In this document: one piece after another, positions 49,165 to 58,385 of the stretch
Numbering within the stretch: position 1 is the first letter of the stretch
Layout of the letters: each line of letters opens with the position of its first letter
From: Zingiber officinale
Taxonomy: Eukaryota; Streptophyta; Magnoliopsida; Zingiberales; Zingiberaceae
Length of the DNA: 64,000 nucleotides
Direction of reading: 5' to 3'
Assembly: GCF_018446385.1 (NCBI RefSeq)
Contig: NC_055990.1
Location: 26,621,891 to 26,685,890 of the forward strand
Program-made: the position numbers and the translations under genes
The notes under the pieces: model-generated
What the model saw: only the letters and a program-made list of their open reading frames with translations
The model's database searches: none
Told to the model about the DNA's origin: nothing

Positions 49165-49415
49165 TTGGTATTTCAACGACGTTCTTTTTTGTTCTTCGCC
49201 AGGGCAAGAAACCAATCGATCTGTCGCTTTCCAACGAACCAGAATTCGCACCTTCCTCCTCCAATCTACAGACTATATCTAGGGTTCCAATTCCGATTCC
49301 TACCAGATTCCCCCATCCCTTCCATTCTCCAGATCACGATCTCTCGGATAAGGATTTCCGAGTGCCGAGGTAGGTCGCGGAGAGTAAAAGTTCGATTTTT
49401 TCACCCGGAAGCCCC

Positions 49416-52400
49416 ATGTCCGTGCCGGCGATCGCTCTCTACCCGATCCCGCCGGCTGGATCAGCTATCTATGGATTCCAGGACCTCGACATAAACTCCC
49501 GCGCCGGTGCCACTGCCCATGCTTCTTCCTCCGCTCCGAAGCCCATAGTCGGCGGCCTGTCCCGCATCTTCTCCTCCACGGCCGCCGCGCGCCACTCCGG
49601 CGCCGATGATTTTAGATACGACAGATCGGACGAGCTCGGGAGCTCGTACTCTTCATCTCTCTTCAAGTGCCGGGAGCACAGCCCCATGTCGGTGTTCCAT
49701 GGCCCGTGCAGCGGCAGCGGTAGTGGATCTTCCAGAAGCCCGCCTCGGGCAGGGAATCCGCGAGAGTGGACCGGGGGAGATTGGAGAACGGGAAAAGATG
49801 GGTTCTTTAAGCGTTTCGTTCGGGACGCCGCCAATCCTAGCCTGGATTTTGATTCCCCCAGCTTCTATAGCAGCGATTTCTGCGAGGAAGAGTTGCCCTT
49901 TGGTTTCGATGACAGTCCGATGGATACGATGCCTGCTGCAGCGCCGTCTGCCAATGATTTTCTTGCAGAAGCTCAGTCAAGGCACGAGATTTTTCGTGAG
50001 GAGATCGTTGTCAAGGCTTTCCACGAAGCAGAGAAAGCTCACAGGGGGCAGGTCAAACATCTTTCTCTTATCAGAATAAATAATCCTAACATGTATAATG
50101 TGCTAAGAAGGTGAATTTCTCGTCGTTAATCATAGATGAGGGCAAGCGGAGATCCTTACCTACAACACTGTGTTGAAACAGCTTTGTTGTTGGCGAAGAT
50201 TGGGGCTAATGCTACAGTAGTTACTGCAGGTCTTTTACATGATACGCTAGATGATTCTATGATGGTCTATGACCATATTTTAAAGTTGTTTGGAGCTGAA
50301 GTAGCTGATTTAGTGGAAGGGGTATGCTTATTCTCTCAAAATGTTCTTTTAAGTTATTACATCTGTTATATTTGTTGCTTATGAATTGATTACTTTTTGT
50401 GGAGATAAATTTGTTTTAGTTTCCTTTCTATCATATAGTATTGTCAATGTTTATTATAAAGCTTTGTGTTGTTGATTGTTGGTTTGCTTATAGTAAAATC
50501 CTCTATATCAAAGGCTAAATAAAGATTTGTATCTTGTACTATTTTATTATAATTTTAAAATAACAGTTTTGAATTCTTTGGTAATTGGATAGTGCTCTGA
50601 GTACAGAAATGTTGTTACTCATCCTTATAGTTCACTTATACAAATTTCATGTATCTCTAAAGAATTGTTAAATCAGAACTGCTCCATTCTTTGGTAATTT
50701 GATTCTCGTTTTGAATTCAGAACTGTTTCATTTTCACATTTATGATGTTTCTAACATTAATTTTCACTGCAATTGCATGTCGTTGGATGAAACCGATAGA
50801 CTTATGAATTTGAGGAGGATATAAGGGCAATATATGATCATTTTAATCACAAAGGTGAACCCTGCTTTTTTCTTCCACCATGCCAGTACAAAACTTTGCA
50901 AAGAACGATTTAGTGAACTCTATAATTGTAAATGTAGAATAACAATGAAACAAGAAGCTAAATTTGTATCTCTTCTTGAGTGCTTCTAGTCTTTTTTTTT
51001 TTTTTTTGTGAGAATAAAATTGATGTAGATGATATCCATGAATATCTTTTTATTAAAGGTATCAATGCCGTTTATATCCATGACAGTAATGATCAAGAAG
51101 AAAGAGAATATGTGATATCATCTTTTAAATCTGACAAGAAAGATGTTTTGGTGACCACTAATGTTGCTTCCAAAAGGTTGAACTTTCTAGATATTTGACA
51201 CGTGATCAACTTTGACATGCCAACTGAAATTTAGAACTATGCATATCGAATTGGACGAACTAGGAAGTATGAGAAAACAAGCATATTGACAACGTTCATA
51301 AATAAGAGCTACACAGAGAAGACACTCTTTGACTTGAAGCACCTACTGCAAGAGACAAAGCAAAGAATTCCATCAGTATTGACAGAGTTAAATGACCTAA
51401 TGGCAGACGATGATGCTCTCATTGCTAGTGGATTCAAGGGTTGTGCATACTGTGGTGGCATTGGTCATCGAATCGGTGATTATCCCAAGCTACAACACTA
51501 GAAATCTATGACTATCACTGGTAAAAGAAGAGACTACTTCGGTTCTAGAGATTAAGCGCAAAATGTGACTTGAAACATCTACTGCAAGAGACAAAACACG
51601 ATCAGTTTAATGTGCAAGTGATAAGAGCTAAACGTAATACCAAAGTCAAATATACTTTGTTAAGGATAACAAAATATCACATCTCGCCCTTATAGCTTCT
51701 AGAACCAAAGTAGTTTCTTCTTGCACCAGCGATGGCCATAGATTTCTAGTGCTCTAGCTTGGGACAATCACAAATTCGATGACTAAGGCCACCATAGAAT
51801 GCACAACCCTTGACTCCACTAGCAATGAGAGCATCACCGTCTTTCATTGGCGGCTCATTTAGCTCTGCCAATACCAGTGGAATCCTTTGCTTTGCCTCTT
51901 CCAGTAGGTGCTTCAAGTTAAGGAGCGTCATCTTTGTTTGGTTCTTGTTTATGAACGTTGTCACTATGTTTGTTTTCCCACATATTTCCCAGTTCGTCCA
52001 ATTTGATGCACATAGTTCTCAATTTCAACTAACATGTCAAAGTTGATCACATGGTGAATGTCAGTTAAGCCTCTTGGAAGCAAGATCACGTGGTGAAATC
52101 AGTGATTGAACATCCTAGATTCTATCCAGACTAAAACAACCTAAATAGGTGATACAAATGGGAAAGGAACAAATACCATGGAGGGGTATACGATCTGAGA
52201 CGATGACAATGGTGTGGGCAATAGCAACATAGGCAACCATTTAGAGTCCTCGATTGATCCTCTCCTGACCAATTCTCCAACAGAAGGTGATGATAGGCCA
52301 CAACACAAGGGGTAGTGGCGGCAGTACGGCGATGGCAGCAATGGCAACTTGCTGCTTTTTTTTGTTAATTTTTGTTGTTGTTGGTGAGCTTTCAGCGAAG

Positions 52401-54643
52401 AAGGGCGATGGTGTCGGGCAGCCAACGATGTGTAGCAGCGGCATCATGCAATGCGATCAGCGGCATAGGAGATTTGGAGGGAGGAATTTAGGGTTTAGGG
52501 TGGAGAGAAGAGGAGAGGGAGACGATGACAGGTTCACGGGATTGGGAGAAGAAGATTAGGGTTGTGGGAAAACGAGGCTGACCTTTTTTAATAGCACTTT
52601 TGCAAAAGTCCTCCACTTTTATTTTTAATATAACAGGTAGCTTGTTTGATGAGGGTATATAGTCCTCCACTTTTATTTTCTCCTATAATCATAATTTGAG
52701 TTTAGTGGGAAAGATTAACATAACAATTTTGCTGTTAGTTGTCATGATGAACATGTGTTTGTTGTCATGATGAACATGTGATTGTTGTCATGATGATCAT
52801 ATGATTTTGGGCTGATGGGTTGTCTGCTTCTATACCTTGTGCGAACTAAAAAAATGATAAACCTATGATTGTTGTCATGATGTGATTATCCCTTTGTTCA
52901 GTTTGTTCACATTGAATCAAAGTAATTCATAGTTTACTAGACATTCCTCTATACAGATCATGTGCTTCTACAACAAAGGGAATGAATTTTCACAAGAATT
53001 CCACTATGCAGTTTGCATCCTTATACACTTGGACAACCGCAATGAAAACTTTCTTGTGTTTCTCCAACTGTTTAATTTGGTGCATAGCAGTTGTATGACT
53101 AGAAACATTTTCCATAGTAGTGCAGAAGTATGCTAATAAATGGTTTCTATTGCAGGTTTCTAAGCTAAGCCACTTGAGTCAGCTTGCTCGGGATAATAAC
53201 ACTGCTAGTAGAAATGTCGAGGCAGACCGCTTGCACACAATGTTTCTTGCAATGGCAGATGCACGAGCAGTGTTAATAAAGCTAGCAGACAGGATTCATA
53301 ACATGATGACGCTTGAAGCTTTGCCGATGTGCAAACAACAGAGATTTGCCAAGGAGACTCTTCTAATCTTTGCTCCCCTGGCAAGCAGATTGGGAATCTC
53401 AACTTGGAAAGAGCTATTGGAGAATTTATGCTTTAGACATTTGCATCCAGTGCAGCACAAAGACTTGTCCGAGAAGCTTCTGAATTCCTTTGATGAAGAA
53501 CTGGTTGCCTCTGCAGTACTGAAACTAGGAAAAGCTCTGAGAAATGAAGGCATTGCTTACCATGCTCTCTTGGGGAGGCACAAAAGCTTGTATAGTATTT
53601 ATTCGAAGATGATCAAGTACGTTCCCTAGATATCCACCTGCCATCCTTTATAAGTGGATGTAGCTATCAGTTTATTATGAATCTAACAATGGCTTCATAA
53701 CAGGAAAAAACTGAGCATGAATCAAATCCATGACATACATGGTTTGCGGTTAATAGTTGAGAATGAGGATGATTGTTACAAAGCGCTTGAGATTGTTCAT
53801 CAATTGTGGCCCAAAGTCATGGGAAGATTCAAGGATTATATAGTTCATCCGAAATTTAATGGGTAAGTTACCGGTGATCATCAAACTATATTAGCAATAT
53901 TTTTTAAAATCTTCATTCACCTTGAGCATTACTTGAAGATATCGATCTCTGCACACGGTTGTCCTAAGCGAAGAGATGCTTCCTTTTGAAGTTCAGATTC
54001 GAACAAAAGAGATGCATTTGCAGGCTGAATATGGGTTTGCGGCACATTGGAGGTACAAAGAAGGAAACAACAGGCACTCATCTTATGTGCTTCAAATGGT
54101 GGAATGGGCAAGATGGGTCTTGAGTTGGCAATGCGCAACGATGAAAGTAGAAGGACCATACGAAGAAACAAACCTGATCAAACCGCCGTGCCCATTCCCC
54201 TCTCACTCCGAACACTGCCCTTATTCCTCCTACACTCGTCAGTGTGCCCATGATGGCCCTATCTATGTCATAATGCTGGAGAATGAGAAAGTGAGCTTTC
54301 CTATACTGTTCGATCAATTCGAATTAGCCAACCAACCATAACATAACGATGGATGTGATTGCAGATGTCTGTGCTAGAGTTTCCAGCAGACTCCACTCTG
54401 CTCGACCTGATGGTGAGAATTGGAGATGGTGGCTCAAGAGGATCCCCTTGCAGCTTCCCTATGAAGTTCGATCTGAGGCCACGAGTGAACCATGAGCCGA
54501 TGAGTTACCTGACTCAGAAGCTCAAAATGGGGGACGTGGTGGAGCTCAGACCAACTCTTCCCAACAAGTCTTTGTCAAAGTACAGGGAAGAGATCCAACG
54601 CATGTATGAACAAGAACCCACTCACTCTAGTAGACGTGGATAG
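49416..54643 (+). CDS. RelA/SpoT homologue, plastid (p)ppGpp synthase/hydrolase (RSH2/RSH3 type)
   Basis: The product makes and probably degrades (p)ppGpp in the plastid. Six exons fit in phase: 49416-50051, 50136-50321, 53156-53616, 53704-53862, 53939-54290 and 54365-54643, giving 690 residues, close to plant RSH2/RSH3. The N-terminus ([10 protein letters not shown], Ser-rich) looks like a chloroplast transit peptide. Exons 2-3 hold the HD hydrolase domain ([45 protein letters not shown]). The synthetase domain spans exons 3-5 ([54 protein letters not shown]). The C-terminus has a TGS-like stretch and [20 protein letters not shown]. All introns are GT-AG. Intron 2 is 2.8 kb and carries helicase pseudogene pieces; the others are short. 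RSH2 and RSH3 cannot be separated by reading. Confidence 0.93.
50995..51556 (+). pseudogene. DEAD-box RNA helicase (RH35-like) C-terminal fragment in RSH intron 2, plus arm
   Basis: After a T run, the frame reads [20 protein letters not shown], then [20 protein letters not shown] and VNFD-like text, the helicase C-terminal domain. It goes on through [31 protein letters not shown] and a CCHC knuckle ([11 protein letters not shown]). This order, with the knuckle at the end, is that of the ABSTRAKT/RH35 family. Stops interrupt it (for example after LNFLDI). It has no introns here and lies in an intron of RSH, so it is a relic and not an exon. Confidence 0.85.
51673..52092 (-). pseudogene. RH35-like helicase C-terminal fragment, minus arm
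   Basis: On the minus strand the same part of the same protein is seen: [33 protein letters not shown], a knuckle-like [14 protein letters not shown], and an end reading [13 protein letters not shown]. It pairs with the plus arm over about 400 bp at roughly 80-85% by eye, with a loop of about 115 bp (51557-51672). The copies differ at many sites, so they are either two insertions or an old inverted duplication. Confidence 0.83.
52110..52570 (-). pseudogene. 5'UTR-like and coding-like stretch upstream of the minus-strand helicase piece
   Basis: Read on the minus strand, 52570-52470 has CCCTAATCTTCTTCTCCC and ACCCTAAACCCTAAATTCC, typical of plant 5' untranslated regions, then Ala/Pro/Leu-rich text to about 52140. 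It does not match the N-terminus of RH35 that I know, so the minus copy may be a chimera of another gene's first exon and the helicase end. No function is claimed. Confidence 0.4.
52736..52880. repeat. Short tandem TTGTCATGATGAACATGTG repeat
   Basis: About three adjacent copies of a 21-22-bp unit (52736-52800) plus one separated partial copy near 52868 lie in RSH intron 2. The core TCATGA is itself palindromic. No role is visible. Confidence 0.7.
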
Positions 54644-55091
54644 GTTTTATCTAACACTGATGTAATCTCCGATTTTCATTGTTAATCTTTTCAATTTGTT
54701 GATATAAGAATTAAGGATTTTTTTCTTGTAAAAAATGTGTTACGTGCAGTAATTGAATGCAAGATTTATATTGGCTTGGATGAATTTTAAGTTCTTGCTT
54801 GAATCTTATTGTACTGTTATGGAGCTTGTCAAAATAGAGATTCTAATCGAACTGTTCCGATTATCTATCACATCTTTGCTGAGTCGAACAAAAAGAATTA
54901 ACGATCCTCATTAGTCATTTATATATCTTTGATTATATATCTGCTTTAAAATTTATGAAACTTTTATTATAATAATTCATACAAGAAAGAACATATTAAG
55001 CGAGGAGAAGGAACAGAGTACAGCATACATATCACAAAGATTGATCATTCGTAAGGAGGCGTTGAGTCCTTCATCATCTCAATCTAATTAA

Positions 55092-55442
55092 TTAAGTGCG
55101 TTTCACCGGATCAAAGTTGGACACGGCGATGACGGCGCCTCCTATTGCCGCGAGGACGACGCCGCCGGAGACGATGCTGAGCAGGAAGTTCTTCAGCGAG
55201 GGGGAGAACCCAGGCTGCGCCGCCTCCGCCACCTCCGGAAGAGCCACCACCAGAGCGGCAGCTGCCACCGCCAGGGCCTTCTCCTTCCACGAGGCGCGCA
55301 CCACGGCGACGGCCGCGCCGGCTCTGCGCGGGCGCACTGCGGCCACAGCCTTGGTGGGGCCGAAGAAGGCGGCGGAGGAGGAAAGCTTGACCGGGGCGAG
55401 GGAAGGGGAAGAGGGGATGAGCATGGTGAGCGCCGTCGCCAT
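55092..55442 (-). CDS. psbX: Photosystem II subunit PsbX precursor
   Basis: A single-exon nuclear gene of 116 residues, the usual PsbX length. PsbX is a one-span thylakoid membrane subunit of photosystem II next to cytochrome b559 and the quinone sites. The start [11 protein letters not shown] opens a Ser/Ala/Arg-rich chloroplast transit peptide. A hydrophobic, Ala-rich second signal follows ([20 protein letters not shown], ending in an AEAA-type lumenal cleavage site). The mature part, [20 protein letters not shown]...SNFDPVKRT, holds the transmembrane helix and the conserved SNFDPVKR tail. The frame is open further upstream, but the Met at 55442 gives the normal precursor. It is convergent with RSH: the stop codons are about 450 bp apart. 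Confidence 0.95.
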   Translation of the reverse strand: MATALTMLIPSSPSLAPVKLSSSAAFFGPTKAVAAVRPRRAGAAVAVVRASWKEKALAVAAAALVVALPEVAEAAQPGFSPSLKNFLLSIVSGGVVLAAIGGAVIAVSNFDPVKRT

Positions 55443-55600
55443 GGGAAAGTGGGCTGGTGGTGTTGCGAGGCGGTGGAGTGGAAGGGATAAGAAATCGGAT
55501 GAGGCAGAGGAGTCGAGCCGAGAGGTGGGAAATAGATACGCTACGGTCAGCAAATTTGTGTCGGACGTGGCAGCTTTTGGTTGGTTCGAATGTGAGGTAG

Positions 55601-55648
55601 CCTTATCCGTCAGATATGCATACGTCAGCAGCATTTTTGAAACACGTG
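55601..55648 (-). promoter_or_regulatory. G-box and I-box upstream of psbX
   Basis: CACGTG (55643-55648) and, on the minus strand, GGATAAGG (55602-55609) lie 160-210 bp upstream of the psbX start codon. The G-box/I-box pair is known from light-regulated photosynthesis genes. I see no clear TATA box, which is common for photosystem genes. The light-regulation role is inferred. Confidence 0.55.
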
Positions 55649-56064
55649 TCGACGTACATGTATCTACGCGACAGTCGTAGCCAATAATAAGATGACACGC
55701 AAGGTGAACGAACTCCACATCCTCTTCTTCCTCCTCTTTCTTAGAGCATCCACAGTGATTAAACCTCACTGTGAGCTCCTTCGTTACCACGTCTGCGCCA
55801 CATCAAAAGTTAAAAATCTCACATCTCTTTCCACTATCAAAAAACCTCTCAACAACTCCTTCATGAGTCCCACATTTTTTATTATATATAATTTTCATTT
55901 ATCCTTCATATTTTACATTATACACCATTAAATTTTTATAAAATTTAAATTTACCACTTGCTAACATGAAATAACATTAATAATTAAAAAAAACATAAAT
56001 ATTACATTGCATCAAATGAAAAGACATACATTATAATAATATATAAAAATAAACGTAAACTCAT

Positions 56065-57306
56065 CTACACCAGGCCATGTCTCTGTTTAATTTTTTCCAC
56101 CATTTTCTCATGTAAATAAAGTTGTCCTGGTATCATCTCACTGGTATCCTTCATAAGAATTTCATAATCCTTATGAAAGATCTCGGTTTCCCGCAAAGTC
56201 ATTTTTTGCATTTGATATTCTTTAATATCTTGCCATTCTTTGTCGATGTTATGTTCCATTGTGTCGCCCTCTCTGGCTTTAGATTTGCCCTTCATCTTCG
56301 CTGCCTTTTGCCCTATCGGACGAATGCGGACTTCAGAGTCATCTAAATCAACACTTGTATCTGGATTTGATGTTGAAGTGTTTCCTCCTGACTCGGATGT
56401 CCTTACCTTCTTGTTAGAGTAATGAGCAACTGATTGTGGAGTATATTTCTCGTAGTCTTTGAGAACCCTCCACACATGCATATACTTAAAATCCTTGTTA
56501 TTGTTGTTGGCTTTCCACATATTCAGTGCATTCTCCAACACATTTTCGTCACTCCAACCGCTTTGCCGATGAGTATAAAAATTATTATAAGTTGCAGAAA
56601 ATTCATTTACCATCGGTGCAAACCTGTAATAATGTGATTTCAGAGGCTGATAACTTCTCATCATAGATCCAGTGGGGCGATGTTTGTTGTAGTAATCACC
56701 AATACGTTTCCAAAAAGCTTGATCCTTCTGGTCATTACCAATGATTGCATCAGTGCTTATAGTTGCCCATGACTTCGCAAGGACCACATCTTCATCGGGA
56801 GACCAGAATCTTCTTTTCGATTCATTTTCCTCCAGCTCAACTTCACGCTCTTCTTGTGATGAGTGTGGTGGCACCTGAGTTGCTGGAACAGATGATGGCG
56901 TTAGAGATTCTTTGTCGCTGATAGATGGATCAATAGTCGCCCTTCTAGATTCATTCGAAAGTATGACAGGTGGTTGATTAGGAGAAACCCCGTAAGGATA
57001 AGACATCCCAAGTTGGCTACCCATTGCTGACCAGTCTTGGGATGGATACATACCAAATGGAGCTGAGGCGGTGTTACTTTGATTCCACGGTTGAAAAAAA
57101 TTTTGAGAACTTTGGGAATTTGGAAAATTTGGAGAATATTGTGGAACATATGAAATATTTTGAAAATTTAGATGATATTGTGGTTGAGAGAAAAATTGAG
57201 GATATTGGATATTTGGAGGAATGCGAGTATTTTGAGAAGATGTATTTCCTTCCATATTTGAAGAATTCAAAAGATTTGTAAAGGAAGTATTGAGATTTTC
57301 ATCCAT
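56065..57306 (-). CDS. Myb/SANT-like protein of a PIF/Harbinger element (ORF1 type)
   Basis: An uninterrupted 413-residue frame. The first 150 residues are rich in Asn, Gln, Pro and Ser. A Myb/SANT-like trihelix domain follows (about residues 165-260: RRFWSPDEDVVLAKSW, WKRIGDYYNKHRP, MWKANNNN-type text, then FKYMHVWRVLKDYEKY). Next come a Ser/Thr-rich acidic linker, a Lys-rich patch (KAAKMKGKSKARE) and a C-terminal helical part. This layout is that of the DNA-binding partner protein of plant PIF/Harbinger transposons, often annotated in genomes as 'glutathione S-transferase T3-like' or NAM-associated. In Ping/Pong-type elements the partner acts with the transposase. Domestication is possible but the TIRs argue for a transposon gene. 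Confidence 0.8.
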   Translation of the reverse strand: MDENLNTSFTNLLNSSNMEGNTSSQNTRIPPNIQYPQFFSQPQYHLNFQNISYVPQYSPNFPNSQSSQNFFQPWNQSNTASAPFGMYPSQDWSAMGSQLGMSYPYGVSPNQPPVILSNESRRATIDPSISDKESLTPSSVPATQVPPHSSQEEREVELEENESKRRFWSPDEDVVLAKSWATISTDAIIGNDQKDQAFWKRIGDYYNKHRPTGSMMRSYQPLKSHYYRFAPMVNEFSATYNNFYTHRQSGWSDENVLENALNMWKANNNNKDFKYMHVWRVLKDYEKYTPQSVAHYSNKKVRTSESGGNTSTSNPDTSVDLDDSEVRIRPIGQKAAKMKGKSKAREGDTMEHNIDKEWQDIKEYQMQKMTLRETEIFHKDYEILMKDTSEMIPGQLYLHEKMVEKIKQRHGLV

Positions 57307-57404
57307 CTCGAATACAAATAGGGAATGAAAGGAAGAATTGAATTGAGAGCAAAGATAGCAATGGAATGAATGGAATGAATGAAATAAATCTCATATTTAT
57401 AGAT

Positions 57405-57920
57405 TTTTTATATATTAAAAAATTAAATTATAACCGTTGAACAACGGCTACAAATTAGCCGTTGCTCAACGGCGCTGTGCTCACTGAAATGAGAAGTAAT
57501 GCTCATATTTATAGATTTTTATCCAGATTTTTTGATTTTTTTTAATTATTAAAAAAATAAAAAAAAAAAATTAAAAGAACGATATATTAAAAAAATTAAA
57601 TTATAACCGTTGAACAACGGCTACAAATTAGCCGTTGCTCAACGGCGCTGTGCTCACTGAAATGAGAAGTAATGCTCATATTTATAGATTTTCATCCAGA
57701 TTTTTTGATTTTTTTTAATTATTAAAAAAATAAAAAAAAAATTAAAAGAACGATATATTAAAAAATTAAATTATAACCGTTGAACAACGGCTACAAATTA
57801 GCCGTTGCTCAACGGCGCTGTACTCACTGAAATGAGAAGTAATGCTCATATTTATAGATTTTCATCTAGATTTTTTGATTTTTTTTAATTATTAAAAAAA
57901 TAAAAAAAAATTAAAAGAAC
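57405..57920. repeat. 170-bp tandem repeat, three copies, each with a palindrome
   Basis: The landmark TAACCGTTGAACAACGG recurs at 57431, 57604 and 57774 (spacings 173 and 170). Each unit includes CCGTTGAACAACGGCTA, a five-base loop, then TAGCCGTTGCTCAACGG, a 17-bp near-perfect hairpin. CTCACTGAAATGAGAAGTAA and a T-rich/A-rich tail follow. Spacing changes come from A-run length. Confidence 0.9.
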
Positions 57921-57956
57921 GAAGAAGCGGCTCTGCAGCGACAGAGCCGCTTCTTC
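57921..57956. repeat. Perfect 15-bp-stem hairpin in the Harbinger-like element
   Basis: GAAGAAGCGGCTCTG, loop CAGCGA, then CAGAGCCGCTTCTTC: a perfect stem with no mismatch, close to the right end of the element. Confidence 0.9.
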
Positions 57957-57965
57957 ATTTTAATC

Positions 57966-58001
57966 AAAAAACCTCCCTCCCACTATGAGAGGGAGGTTTT
58001 T
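57966..58001. repeat. Second perfect hairpin, 13-bp stem
   Basis: AAAAACCTCCCTC and GAGGGAGGTTTTT are perfect complements separated by 10 bases. It begins 9 bp after the first hairpin and lies about 54 bp inside the right end of the transposon. Confidence 0.9.
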
Positions 58002-58385
58002 CACTCATTCCACGTCACAGTGGGAGCTCGGAAAGAGTTCACACTGTGGTTGCTCTAACCCCTGCAATTTGCATCGCATTCTTCTCAAAAATAGCATTTT
58101 TTAAATAATTTAATTTTAAAATTAAAATAATTAAAGAAATCCGGAATAAAAACCTTTATTTAGTCCGATATAAATCAGAGCGAACGAATTTAATATAAAT
58201 AAATAAATTCGATCAGATTCCGACGAATCCCGTCGGTGGAGTTGATCGAAAGTCGAAACCCCTCATTGAATCATCGGATTCATTCGATCGCACTCCCAAT
58301 GCATTGATTTCCAGTTCCGTTACTAGTTCTCCCCCTCCCGTTTTCCTTTTAGGGCTGTTTGATCTCTGCAATCCTCGCATTTCCG

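Larger units (their letters stand above)
55744..58055 (-). mobile_element. PIF/Harbinger-like element with a Myb/SANT ORF and no transposase
   Basis: The terminal inverted repeats are GAGCATCCACAGTG (55744-55757) and its near reverse complement ending at 58055 (13 of 14). The flanks are TTA (55741-55743) and TAA (58056-58058), fitting the TWA target of this group with one mismatch. The interior holds one open ORF (56065-57306), a 170-bp tandem repeat and two perfect hairpins. No DDE transposase ORF is present in its 2.3 kb, so it would depend on a partner. It lies about 300 bp upstream of the psbX start codon, beyond the G-box. Confidence 0.75.

Noticed and set aside
55096-55680. 194-codon plus-strand frame across psbX
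   Set aside because: It is the antisense shadow of the GC-rich psbX coding region; the minus strand gives a full PsbX precursor.
57921-58001. Bacterial-style terminators
   Set aside because: The hairpins look like rho-independent terminators but lie inside a plant transposon; no prokaryotic sequence is nearby.
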